Assembly (NCBI GenBank): GCA_027620655.1
Contig: JAQCDS010000001.1
Location: forward strand, 248,001 to 312,000
Origin: Bacteroidota bacterium
Lineage (GTDB): Bacteria > Bacteroidota > Bacteroidia > Flavobacteriales > Flavobacteriaceae
DNA length: 64,000 nucleotides
Direction: 5' to 3'
Positions 51,116 to 59,431 of the stretch are shown one piece after another; within the stretch, counting starts at the first letter, position 1; each line of letters begins with the position of its first letter. The notes beneath the pieces were generated by a model. It worked only from the letters and a program-made list of their open reading frames with translations. It was not told where the DNA came from and ran no database searches. Position numbers and translations under genes: made by a program.

Positions 51116-51123
51116 CAAATTTG
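51116..51123. promoter_or_regulatory. Palindromic -7-like element between holA and the HsdR_N gene
   Basis: CAAATTTG is its own reverse complement and matches seven of eight positions of TAnnTTTG on both strands. It lies 16 bases from the holA ATG and five bases from the opposite GTG start, so one element could serve both divergent genes. Confidence 0.35.
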
Positions 51124-51127
51124 TAAT

Positions 51128-51589
51128 GTGCAAAAGTTAAACTTTCCATCATACAAATTCCGAATCAAAAATAGCGAAAATAAAACGCAAATCTTTGATG
51201 AAATTCGTAAAAAATTTGTGGTGCTTCAACCCGAAGAATGGGTGCGTCAGCATTGTTTGCACTATTTAATTAAAGAAAAAAAATATCCAATTTCATTGAT
51301 TAATGTAGAAAAAGAACTTTATGTCCATCATCAAAAGAAGCGTTATGATATTGTGTTATATAACAACAACGGTAGCGTCTTTTGTATTGTTGAATGTAAA
51401 GCTCCAAACATCGCAATTAATCAAGAGGTTTTTGATCAAATTGCGCAATATAACTTAACTTTAGAAACCACTTACATGATGATTACAAATGGAATACATC
51501 ACTATTATTGCACCATGGATAAATCAAAAAAATCATACCAGTTTTTGGAATCTTTACCTGATTATATGCCAAAAAACAACAAAAAATGA
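51128..51589 (+). CDS. HsdR N-terminal-like PD-(D/E)xK nuclease-fold protein
   Basis: This 153-residue protein matches the N-terminal domain of type I restriction HsdR subunits: VLQPEEWVRQHCLHYLIKEKKYP near residues 32-54, then D74 (RYDIVLY) and E89-x-K91 (VECKAP), the PD-(D/E)xK catalytic set. No helicase, methylase or specificity gene is present. Such stand-alone proteins are common in Bacteroidota beside holA, which suggests a housekeeping role rather than restriction. The start is a GTG (51128), as the overlapping ATG is out of frame. The GT2 gene overlaps by four bases. Confidence 0.85.
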   Translation: MQKLNFPSYKFRIKNSENKTQIFDEIRKKFVVLQPEEWVRQHCLHYLIKEKKYPISLINVEKELYVHHQKKRYDIVLYNNNGSVFCIVECKAPNIAINQEVFDQIAQYNLTLETTYMMITNGIHHYYCTMDKSKKSYQFLESLPDYMPKNNKK

Positions 51590-52584
51590 ATATTACCATT
51601 GTTATATTGAATTGGAATGGAAAGTCACTTCTTGAAGCATTTCTACCATCCGTAATTAAATACAGCGCTGGACATGATATTTATGTTGTAGATAATGCTT
51701 CTAGCGATAACTCCATTGATTACATTAAAAATAACCATCCAAAAGTAAAAACCATTGAATTTACTGAAAATTATGGTTACACGGGAGCCTATAATAGAGC
51801 TGTAAAAGAAATTGAAACTGATATTTTTTGTTTTCTTAATTCCGATGTTGCTGTTACTAAAAACTGGCTAAACCCTATAATTGAGTGTTTTGAAAAACAA
51901 ACAAATACCGTCATTATTCAACCAAAAATTTTAGATCAAAAAGACGCCAATAAATTTGAATATGCAGGCGCTGGCGGGGGATTTATTGACAGACTGGGTT
52001 ACCCGTATTGTAGAGGGAGAATATTTAATTCGATTGAAGACGATAATGGACAATATGACGATACAAAAGACATATTTTGGGCTTCTGGAGCTTGCTTTTT
52101 TGTCCGTTCAAAAGTCTTCAATTTGTTAGGAGGTTTTGATGCTGATTTTTTGGTTCATATGGAAGAAATAGACCTATGTTGGCGGGCGTATAATAGAGGA
52201 TTCAATATCAAATATGTTGGAAATTCAACCGTTTTGCATGTTGGTGGTGCAACTCTAAATGCTTCAAATCCAATAAAAACATATTTCAATTTTAGAAACA
52301 GCCTATACACCCTTACAAAAAATGCAAAAGGCGCAATCTTATTTCTCATTGTTTTACGATTGATTTTAGATGGAATTGCAGGCATACACTTTTTGATACA
52401 AGGAAAACCAAAGCATACTTGGGCTATTATTAAAGCGCACGGAAGCTTTTATACTAAACTGCCAGAATTAATTTATTTTAGGAGAATTAACACTCAAAAA
52501 AAGACCTATTCAAGTGTCAATTCTATTGTTTGGAATTATTTTGTTTTGAAAATTTCAAAATTCTCTAAATTAAATAATCATTAA
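51586..52584 (+). CDS. Glycosyltransferase family 2 protein
   Basis: This 332-residue GT-A type glycosyltransferase has VVILNWNGKSLL near the start, the DNASSDNS nucleotide-sugar binding motif near residues 42-49, CFLNSDVAVT (DxD-like) near 79-88, the acceptor-site FWASGACFFVRS and MEEIDLCWRAYNRG (ED loop) near 185-198, and a hydrophobic C-terminal segment (about 240-262) that could anchor it to the membrane. It resembles rhamnosyl-type transferases. The sugar and acceptor are unknown. Its ATG overlaps the preceding stop (ATGA). Confidence 0.92.
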   Translation: MNITIVILNWNGKSLLEAFLPSVIKYSAGHDIYVVDNASSDNSIDYIKNNHPKVKTIEFTENYGYTGAYNRAVKEIETDIFCFLNSDVAVTKNWLNPIIECFEKQTNTVIIQPKILDQKDANKFEYAGAGGGFIDRLGYPYCRGRIFNSIEDDNGQYDDTKDIFWASGACFFVRSKVFNLLGGFDADFLVHMEEIDLCWRAYNRGFNIKYVGNSTVLHVGGATLNASNPIKTYFNFRNSLYTLTKNAKGAILFLIVLRLILDGIAGIHFLIQGKPKHTWAIIKAHGSFYTKLPELIYFRRINTQKKTYSSVNSIVWNYFVLKISKFSKLNNH

Positions 52585-52597
52585 ATAACCTCGTTTA

Positions 52598-52630
52598 TTG
52601 GTACAAGGAATAGATTTTTTTTTAAATTTG
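52598..52630 (+). promoter_or_regulatory. Promoter of the OmpA-like lipoprotein gene
   Basis: The -7 element TAAATTTG (52623-52630) is an exact TAnnTTTG match. A TTG at 52598-52600 lies 22 bases upstream, near the usual -33 distance. The ATG is 32 bases after the box. Confidence 0.6.
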
Positions 52631-52662
52631 ACGAATCTTCTAATAAATTAATTTTTTTTAAC

Positions 52663-53517
52663 ATGAATAAGCTATTTACACTAGGAATTATTTTCGCCTT
52701 AATTTTAACTTCATGTGGACCAAACAAAGAGTTGGTTGCAGCACAAGAAGAATTGAAAGAAACAAATGATTTATTAAATTCTACTGCAATGAAACTTAAT
52801 GTTTGTCTATCGGACAAAGCCGCAGCTGATGCAAGTTTAGCAGCCATGAAAGAGCAGTTAATAGATTTAAGAAAGACCAATGATGCTCTTTTCAGCAGTA
52901 CAAAAGAAATGACAGTATTGACCACAAAAGGTGCTGAAAATCTTGAAAAAACGCTAGAAAGCTTGCAAGAACGTGATTTAAAAATCAACCGTCTTCAGGA
53001 TGCATTAACCAAAAAAGATAGTGTAACTATTGCCATCGTTTCTAGTCTTAAAAAATCTGTTGGTATTGATGATCCAGACATCGAAATTAATGTTGAAAAA
53101 GGTGTAGTTTTTATCTCCATTTCGGACAAACTTTTATTTAAGAGCGGAAGCTATGTTGTAACTGAAAAAGCAAAAACAGTTCTTGAAAAAGTAGCTAAAG
53201 TCATCTCCGATAAGCCAGATTTTGAAGCCATGATTGAAGGTCATACAGACAGTAGAAGTTTTAGTAATGGTGTGCTTTTAGATAACTGGGATTTGAGTGT
53301 AAAAAGATCGACCTCTATAATTCGTGAATTACAAAAATTGGGGGTTAATCCATCTCAACTTATTGCCGCAGGACGAAGCAGTTATGTGCCGCTAGTTGAT
53401 AATGAAACTGCAGAAAATCGAGCAAAAAACAGACGTACTCGTGTGGTGGTTATGCCAAAAATTGATCAGTTTTATGATATGATCGAAAAAGAAATGAAAC
53501 AATTGTCTGGACAATAA
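52663..53517 (+). CDS. OmpA family peptidoglycan-binding lipoprotein
   Basis: This 284-residue protein has a lipoprotein signal with cysteine C18 (ILTSCGPN), a long alpha-helical coiled-coil region (about residues 25-125) and a C-terminal OmpA peptidoglycan-binding domain with MIEGHTDSRSFSN, LSVKRSTSIIRELQKLGVNPSQLIAAGRSSYVP and AKNRRTRVVVMPK. It would link the outer membrane to the cell wall; a motor-stator or barrel partner is not apparent. The gene has its own promoter and a strong terminator. Confidence 0.93.
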   Translation: MNKLFTLGIIFALILTSCGPNKELVAAQEELKETNDLLNSTAMKLNVCLSDKAAADASLAAMKEQLIDLRKTNDALFSSTKEMTVLTTKGAENLEKTLESLQERDLKINRLQDALTKKDSVTIAIVSSLKKSVGIDDPDIEINVEKGVVFISISDKLLFKSGSYVVTEKAKTVLEKVAKVISDKPDFEAMIEGHTDSRSFSNGVLLDNWDLSVKRSTSIIRELQKLGVNPSQLIAAGRSSYVPLVDNETAENRAKNRRTRVVVMPKIDQFYDMIEKEMKQLSGQ

Positions 53518-53536
53518 CAACAACAAATTTGGATAA

Positions 53537-53567
53537 AAAAAGCCCGGCCTTTTGGTAGGGCTTTTTA
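53537..53567 (+). terminator. Terminator after the OmpA-like gene
   Basis: AAAAAGCCC and GGGCTTTTT (53541-53565 core) pair around a 12-base loop and lead into T-rich DNA, about 20 bases after the stop codon. The -33 element of pheT begins directly after. Confidence 0.85.
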
Positions 53568-53598
53568 TTTGAAAGCTTATTCCTTTGGATTATCTTTG
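53568..53598 (+). promoter_or_regulatory. Promoter of pheT
   Basis: TTTG (53568-53571), a 19-base spacer and TATCTTTG (53591-53598) match the Bacteroidota -33/-7 consensus in full, with correct spacing. The pheT ATG is 20 bases downstream. It is the cleanest promoter in the window. Confidence 0.8.
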
Positions 53599-53618
53599 CA
53601 ATGCATTAAATTGATAGC

Positions 53619-56045
53619 ATGAAAATTTCATACAACTGGCTCAAACAATATGTCAATACCAACTGGGACTCCGAAAAAACATCTGAACTACTTACCGATT
53701 TGGGTCTTGAGGTTGAAGGTACAGAGGTATTTCAATCTGTTAAAGGAGGATTAGAAGGGATTGTTGTAGGGCATGTTTTGGAGTGTACACAGCATCCCAA
53801 TGCAGACCGATTAAAACTAACTACAGTTGACATTGGAGCTGGAGAACCACTTAAAATTGTTTGTGGTGCTCCAAATGTGGAAAAGAACCAAAAAGTTGCC
53901 GTAGCTACAATTGGAACAACATTATATACCAATGAAGGTGAGGCATGGAAAATAAAAAAAGGTAAAATTCGTGGAGAGGAAAGTCATGGAATGCTTTGTG
54001 CTGAAGACGAACTTGGACTTGGTGCTAGTCATGATGGTATACTCGTTTTAGATGACAATGCTGAAATTGGCACCCCACTAGCCAATTATTATGAAGTTGA
54101 AAATGATATTATTTTTGAAATTGGACTAACCCCTAATCGTGCAGATGCCATGAGTCATTTTGGTACTGCAAGAGATTTACGTGCAGGATTAATTCAAAAT
54201 GGTTTCAGTTCTGAGTTAATGAGTCCCTCTATTTCTGGATTTCATGTCAACATTAGAACGCTCAAAATAGATATTGAAGTCAAAGATAAATTAAAAACTC
54301 CACGCTATTGTGGTGTTACTATTTCTGGTGTCAAAGTTCAAGACTCCCCTACTTGGCTACAAAATAAATTAAAAGCAATTGGATTGACCCCCATAAACAA
54401 TATAGTAGACATCACAAATTTTGTTTTGCACGGACTAGGACAACCACTTCATGCTTTTGATGCCGATAAGATTACTGGTAAAAAACTTATCGTTCGGACA
54501 GCGCAAAAAAATGAAAAATTTATAACGCTTGACAGTGTAGAACGCACTCTCAACGAAGAAGATCTCATGATTTGTGATGCTAAAAAACCAATGTGCATTG
54601 CTGGTGTTTTTGGTGGATTGGACTCCGGTATTAGTGAACAAACCACCAATATTTTCTTGGAGTCTGCATACTTTGATCCTATAAGTATTCGAAAGACTGC
54701 AAAAAGACATGGATTAAGTACTGATGCTTCATTTAGATTTGAGCGTGGTGTTGATCCAAATATCACCGAATATGCACTAAAGCATGCTGCAATACTAATT
54801 ACAGAAATTGCCGGTGGCGAAATTTCGAGTGATGTTTGGGATGAATATCCTACAAAAATTGAAGATGTACAGGTATTGCTCAATTTTGAAAATATCAAAA
54901 GTATTATTGGGCAAGAAATACCTCGTGAAACTATTAAACAAATCCTTACTTCGCTAGAAATAAAAGTCAATAGTGTTACAGAAACTGGACTTGGACTTAC
55001 CATTCCTGCTTACAGAAATGATGTTCAAAGAGAGATTGATGTTATCGAAGAAATTCTACGTGTACATGGTTATAATAACGTTCATATTACAAATAAATTA
55101 AACGCTTCGGTTTCCACAACTTCAAAAAAAGAACAACATAAAATAGAAAATCATATAGCAAACCACTTGGTAAGTCTTGGATTTTATGAAATCATGACCA
55201 ATTCTTTAACATCTGAAAAATACATTTCTTTAAGTCATCAACTTAATGAAAATGAATATGTAAAGATTTTAAACCCTTTGAGTAGTGATTTATCATTAAT
55301 GAGAAGAACAGTGTTGTTTTCTGGGCTTGAAGCTTTGGCATTTAATTTGAACAGACAACAAACACAGTTGAAACTATTTGAGTTTGGAAAAACATACCAT
55401 CAATTTGGGGAACAACGCGAAGAATTCAAACACTTAGGACTATTCTTGACAGGTCCAAAAACATCCGAAAGCTGGAGCGCTTCATCATCAAATGTTGACT
55501 TCTTTTATCTAAAAGGTATAGTGTCTTCTCTTTTCGAGAAAATTGGTATTAATAACCTCAAAACAAAACCAATAAAAAGTGATGTATTTGACGAAGGTTT
55601 GGCTCTTGCTATAGGTAAAACTAATGCTGTGGAGTTTGGAATTATAAACCAAAAAATATGCAAAAATTTTAGCATTGATCAAGACGTATATTATGCGGAT
55701 TTTAATTGGGATTTGATTTTCGACTGCATCAAAACAACTAAAGTAAAATTCAAACCAATTTCTAAATTTCCTGAAGTTAGACGTGATTTTGCATTGCTGT
55801 TAGACGAAGACGTTAAGTTTGAAGCAATATATGAGCTCGCAAAACAAACAGACAGCAAAGTGCTAACAGAAATTAATTTATTTGATGTCTATAAGGGTGA
55901 AAATTTACCAAAGGGCAAAAAAAGTTATGCTGTAAGTTTTACATTAAAAGATGACACTAAAACGCTAACTGATAAACAAATAGATAAAATAATGAGCAAG
56001 CTTCAACAGAAGTTTGAAAATGAAATTGGCGCTGAACTTCGCTAA
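53619..56045 (+). CDS. pheT: Phenylalanine--tRNA ligase subunit beta
   Basis: PheT forms the alpha2-beta2 synthetase that charges tRNA-Phe. The 808-residue protein has the N-terminal MKISYNWLKQYVNT, an EMAP-type tRNA-binding domain (about 40-155, TQHPNADRLKLTTVDIG), the B3/B4 editing region (RADAMSHFGTARDL), the B5 and core with TNFVLHGLGQPLHAFDADKI, FRFERGVDP, and the C-terminal anticodon-binding FDX-ACB domain (FPEVRRDFALLLDEDVKFEAI). The length is full. Gene pheS is not adjacent, as is common in Bacteroidota. Confidence 0.97.
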   Translation: MKISYNWLKQYVNTNWDSEKTSELLTDLGLEVEGTEVFQSVKGGLEGIVVGHVLECTQHPNADRLKLTTVDIGAGEPLKIVCGAPNVEKNQKVAVATIGTTLYTNEGEAWKIKKGKIRGEESHGMLCAEDELGLGASHDGILVLDDNAEIGTPLANYYEVENDIIFEIGLTPNRADAMSHFGTARDLRAGLIQNGFSSELMSPSISGFHVNIRTLKIDIEVKDKLKTPRYCGVTISGVKVQDSPTWLQNKLKAIGLTPINNIVDITNFVLHGLGQPLHAFDADKITGKKLIVRTAQKNEKFITLDSVERTLNEEDLMICDAKKPMCIAGVFGGLDSGISEQTTNIFLESAYFDPISIRKTAKRHGLSTDASFRFERGVDPNITEYALKHAAILITEIAGGEISSDVWDEYPTKIEDVQVLLNFENIKSIIGQEIPRETIKQILTSLEIKVNSVTETGLGLTIPAYRNDVQREIDVIEEILRVHGYNNVHITNKLNASVSTTSKKEQHKIENHIANHLVSLGFYEIMTNSLTSEKYISLSHQLNENEYVKILNPLSSDLSLMRRTVLFSGLEALAFNLNRQQTQLKLFEFGKTYHQFGEQREEFKHLGLFLTGPKTSESWSASSSNVDFFYLKGIVSSLFEKIGINNLKTKPIKSDVFDEGLALAIGKTNAVEFGIINQKICKNFSIDQDVYYADFNWDLIFDCIKTTKVKFKPISKFPEVRRDFALLLDEDVKFEAIYELAKQTDSKVLTEINLFDVYKGENLPKGKKSYAVSFTLKDDTKTLTDKQIDKIMSKLQQKFENEIGAELR

Positions 56046-56070
56046 AAAATTTCTTTAATATATCTTTAAA

Positions 56071-57021
56071 TTAGCCTTCTTTAGTAGCAAGATAGCGCTC
56101 GGCATCCAAAGCAGCCATACATCCTGTACCTGCAGCAGTAATCGCTTGCCTGTACACATGATCTGCTGCATCACCACTGACAAAAACACCTTCAATATTG
56201 GTTCGAGAAGTTCCAGGTTCATTAATGATATAACCTGTTTCATCTAAATTTAAAAAGTCTTTAAAAATATCAGTATTAGGTTTGTGACCAATAGCCACAA
56301 AAAAACCTGTTGCCGGAATTTCTGTCTCAACTTCAGTTTTACTGTTTTTAACTTTAACCCCTGTAACAATTTGATCGTCACCAAGAACTTCAACAGTTTC
56401 AGTATTAAACAAAATGTCAATATTTTCTGTATTTTTAACTCTGTTGGCCATAATTTTTGAAGCACGAAATACATCTCTACGTACAAGCATTGTTACTTTT
56501 GAACACAATTTTGAAAGATAATGTGCTTCTTCACAAGCAGAATCTCCGGCACCAACAATAACGACTTCTTGATTTCTGTAAAAGAAACCATCACATACAG
56601 CACATGCCGATACTCCACCGCCCAATTTTAAATATTTTTGTTCAGATTCTAGTCCCAAATACTTTGCGGATGCACCCGTAGAAATAATGACGGTTTGGCA
56701 ATGAATTTCTTTAGTGTCATTGACCCAAACTTTATGAATATCACCTGAAAAATCGACTTTTGTAATCCAACCATCACGTATATCTGACCCAAATCTCTCT
56801 GCTTGAGCTTTGAGTTCTAGCATCATTTCTGGTCCAGTTACTCCATCAGGATAACCTGGAAAATTTTCAACTTCATTGGTTGTAGTAAGTTGACCTCCTG
56901 GCTGAGTTCCTTGATATAGTACTGGATTCATATTGGCACGAGCAGCATAAATTGCAGCAGTGTATCCTGCAGGGCCAGAGCCAATAATCAAACATTTTAC
57001 AGATTCAATCGTTTGTGACAT
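56071..57021 (-). CDS. trxB: Thioredoxin-disulfide reductase
   Basis: TrxB reduces thioredoxin with NADPH, supplying reductant to MsrA, MsrB and others. The 316-residue flavoprotein has GSGPAGYTAAIYAARA near residues 14-29, the redox-active CAVCD with C140 and C143, the NADPH-binding GAGDSACEEAHYLS near 157-170, and the closing GVFVSGDAADHVYRQAITAAGTGCMAALDAERYL. All family features are intact. It is monocistronic with a consensus promoter. Confidence 0.97.
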   Translation of the reverse strand: MSQTIESVKCLIIGSGPAGYTAAIYAARANMNPVLYQGTQPGGQLTTTNEVENFPGYPDGVTGPEMMLELKAQAERFGSDIRDGWITKVDFSGDIHKVWVNDTKEIHCQTVIISTGASAKYLGLESEQKYLKLGGGVSACAVCDGFFYRNQEVVIVGAGDSACEEAHYLSKLCSKVTMLVRRDVFRASKIMANRVKNTENIDILFNTETVEVLGDDQIVTGVKVKNSKTEVETEIPATGFFVAIGHKPNTDIFKDFLNLDETGYIINEPGTSRTNIEGVFVSGDAADHVYRQAITAAGTGCMAALDAERYLATKEG

Positions 57022-57040
57022 ATTTTCAAAATTTAGTTTA

Positions 57041-57048
57041 CAAAAATA
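57041..57048 (-). promoter_or_regulatory. -7 promoter element of trxB
   Basis: On the minus strand this reads TATTTTTG, an exact TAnnTTTG match 19 bases before the trxB ATG. Confidence 0.55.
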
Positions 57049-57130
57049 GATGTTTTAATAATAAATTGAGTGTTAAGTTATCAACAGAATGTGCAAACTT
57101 ATAAATTATGGTTAAACAATAAATAAATCT

Positions 57131-57138
57131 TAACTTTG
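57131..57138 (+). promoter_or_regulatory. -7 promoter element of udk
   Basis: TAACTTTG is an exact TAnnTTTG match 21 bases before the udk ATG at 57160. A TTG within the box (57136) is an in-frame false start. Confidence 0.6.
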
Positions 57139-57159
57139 TGGAAAAGAAAACACAAACAA

Positions 57160-57768
57160 ATGCTAACAATAGGCATCTACGGAGGAACCGGCAGTGGAAA
57201 AACTACAATCGTTAAGCAAATAGTTTCGGAGTTTCCATCGTCTGAAATCCAGGTCATTTCTCAGGATTCTTATTATAAAGACAATTCGAATATAAGTTTT
57301 GAAGAACGTTGTGCACTTAATTTTGATCATCCAGATGCCATTGATTTCAAATTGCTTTGTCAACATATATTTGCGCTAAAAAATGGTGAAACTATAGAGC
57401 AACCTGTCTATTCCTTTAAAACACACAACAGAACAGACAAAACAATTTCAATTTCTCCAAAAAAAATATTGATTATCGAAGGAATTCTAATCATGAATTA
57501 CCCAAAACTTCGCAGTTTATTTGACCTCAAAGTGTTTATTGATGCGCATAGCGATATGCGAATGGAACGCCGTGTGAGTAGAGATATTACAGAACGTGGA
57601 AGAACTCCAGATGAAGTATTGGAACGCTATTTAAAAACGCTTAAGCCTATGCACAAACAGTTTATTGAACCCATGAAAGTGCATGCTGATTATGTTTTAG
57701 AAAATCATAAAAATACAACACTAAATCTTTCAGAACTCATCGAAAAAATAAAATCAATGCTTATATGA
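57160..57768 (+). CDS. udk: Uridine kinase
   Basis: Udk phosphorylates uridine and cytidine to their monophosphates. The 202-residue protein has the P-loop GGTGSGKTT at residues 8-16, SQDSYYKD near 37-44, FDHPDAIDF near 59-67, YSFKTHNRTD near 89-98, EGILIMNYPKLR and FIDAHSDMRMERRVSRDITERGRT near 126-149, all standard. The ATG at 57160 is chosen over a TTG inside the promoter. It is the first gene of an udk-divIC-mutA-mutB run with overlapping stops and starts. Confidence 0.95.
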   Translation: MLTIGIYGGTGSGKTTIVKQIVSEFPSSEIQVISQDSYYKDNSNISFEERCALNFDHPDAIDFKLLCQHIFALKNGETIEQPVYSFKTHNRTDKTISISPKKILIIEGILIMNYPKLRSLFDLKVFIDAHSDMRMERRVSRDITERGRTPDEVLERYLKTLKPMHKQFIEPMKVHADYVLENHKNTTLNLSELIEKIKSMLI

Positions 57769-58076
57769 ACAGATTAAAAAATATATTTAAACCATTCAAA
57801 AATATTTTTTTGTTGGTGACCATTATTTTTATCGTATGGATGCTATTTTTTGATGCAAATTCATGGTTGATACATCGAGAATTGAATAAAGAAATTGATG
57901 CTTTAAACGTAAAAAAAGAATTTTACGAAAGTGAAATCAATTCTGATAAAAAGGAAATTAAAATACTTCAAACCCCAGAAGGTGTAGAAAAATATGCTCG
58001 TGAAAAGTATAATATGAAAAAAGAAAACGAAGATATTTATATTATAGAAACGGATACACTAAAGCCAAAAGAATGA
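57765..58076 (+). CDS. Septum formation initiator family protein (FtsB/DivIC-like)
   Basis: This 103-residue bitopic cell-division protein has one membrane helix (about residues 15-33), a periplasmic coiled coil (about 38-72, ELNKEIDALNVKKEFYESEINSDKKEIK) and the conserved closing EGVEKYAREKYNMKKENEDIYII. This order defines the FtsB/DivIC family that connects FtsL and FtsQ. It overlaps the udk stop by four bases and the mutA start by four bases, an operon of unrelated functions kept together by compaction. Confidence 0.92.
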   Translation: MNRLKNIFKPFKNIFLLVTIIFIVWMLFFDANSWLIHRELNKEIDALNVKKEFYESEINSDKKEIKILQTPEGVEKYAREKYNMKKENEDIYIIETDTLKPKE

Positions 58077-59431
58077 AATTTGATGAATTTGATGGGCTAT
58101 CTTCAAAGGCATGGAAACAACGCATTCAATTTGAATTAAATGGAGAAGATTTTAATTCAAATCTTGTATGGAAATCTTTGGAAGGAATCGACGTCAAACC
58201 CTTTTATCATTACGATTCTGATATCGCTACAAATCCAATTAAACATCAATGCGATGCTTGGAAAATTGGGGAAGAAATATATGTTCAAAATACAACATCA
58301 GCAAATGTCTTAGCCAAAGAGTGCTTGAAGAAAGGTGCAGAAAGTATTTACTTTATTTTGCCTAAACCATCAATAGACATTCAAAAACTACTTGATGGAA
58401 TTGATATTTCAACAATTAGAATTTATCTTGATTTACTGTTTTTAGACCCCAACTTTATCACACAAATTGAAGCGCTAAATTTAAATCAAAATTCAAAATT
58501 ATTTATTCTTAGTGATTGTATCGGTCATCTTGCAAAAAGCGGAAATTGGTACAAAAATTTAGTCTCAGACAAAAAAAATACCATCGAGTATTGCAATGCA
58601 ATGACTGGTGCAAAGTCGGTAATTTCAATAGATATGGCACATTACCAAAACGCAGGAGCGAGCATGTTACAACAATTGGCCTATGCCCTAGCCCATGCGC
58701 ATGAGTATATTGTTGATAATGAAAAAATTAATTCATTAAATTTTGTCTTTAAAGCTGCAATTGGTGGAAATTATTTTTTTGAAATTGCCAAACTTCAAGC
58801 GTTACGATGGTTATGGCAAACCTTGATGGAAGATTATGGAAAAAATATCAAGTGTCATATCATTTCTAAACCGAGTAGACGTAATAAAACAATTTATGAC
58901 TATAACATTAATATGTTGCGTAGTACCACAGAAGTTATGAGTGCGGCACTGGGTGGTAGTGATACGATTATAAATTTACCCTATGATGCACTTTATCACA
59001 AAGACAATGAATTTGGAAGACGGCTTTCAAGAAATCAATTGCTGATTTTGAAACATGAAAGTAAATTTAGTGAAGTCAATAACCCAACCGAGGGTGCATA
59101 TTATATAGAATACCTTACAAAAGAATTGGCTGAAAAAGCATTAAAATTATTCAAAGATATTGAAAAGCAAGGTGGGTTTTTAGAACTCTTAAAATCTGGT
59201 GTGATTCAAAGAAAAATTAAAGAACAATCACAAAAAGAACAACAAATTTTTGATGCAAAAGAACAGGAACTAGTTGGTATTCATGTGCAACAAAACAAGG
59301 ATGATAAAATGAAGCCTCAGCTAGAGCTTTATCCTTTCTTAAAACACAATCCAAGAAAAACCTTATTGGAGCCCATTCTTGCAAAAAGAATAGCGGAGTC
59401 CCTAGAAAAAAAGCGGTTGGACAATGAGTAG
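58073..59431 (+). CDS. mutA: Methylmalonyl-CoA mutase small subunit
   Basis: MutA is the non-catalytic partner of MutB in the heterodimeric mutase. The 452-residue protein carries only the TIM-barrel-like region, with [57 protein letters not shown] and a C-terminal [17 protein letters not shown]; it lacks the C-terminal cobalamin-binding domain present in longer small subunits. That is the usual form in Bacteroidota. It overlaps mutB by eight bases. Confidence 0.95.
   Translation: MKFDEFDGLSSKAWKQRIQFELNGEDFNSNLVWKSLEGIDVKPFYHYDSDIATNPIKHQCDAWKIGEEIYVQNTTSANVLAKECLKKGAESIYFILPKPSIDIQKLLDGIDISTIRIYLDLLFLDPNFITQIEALNLNQNSKLFILSDCIGHLAKSGNWYKNLVSDKKNTIEYCNAMTGAKSVISIDMAHYQNAGASMLQQLAYALAHAHEYIVDNEKINSLNFVFKAAIGGNYFFEIAKLQALRWLWQTLMEDYGKNIKCHIISKPSRRNKTIYDYNINMLRSTTEVMSAALGGSDTIINLPYDALYHKDNEFGRRLSRNQLLILKHESKFSEVNNPTEGAYYIEYLTKELAEKALKLFKDIEKQGGFLELLKSGVIQRKIKEQSQKEQQIFDAKEQELVGIHVQQNKDDKMKPQLELYPFLKHNPRKTLLEPILAKRIAESLEKKRLDNE

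Noticed and set aside
51128-51589. Part of a type I restriction-modification system or defence island
   Set aside because: No HsdM, HsdS or helicase module is present, and the neighbours are housekeeping genes.
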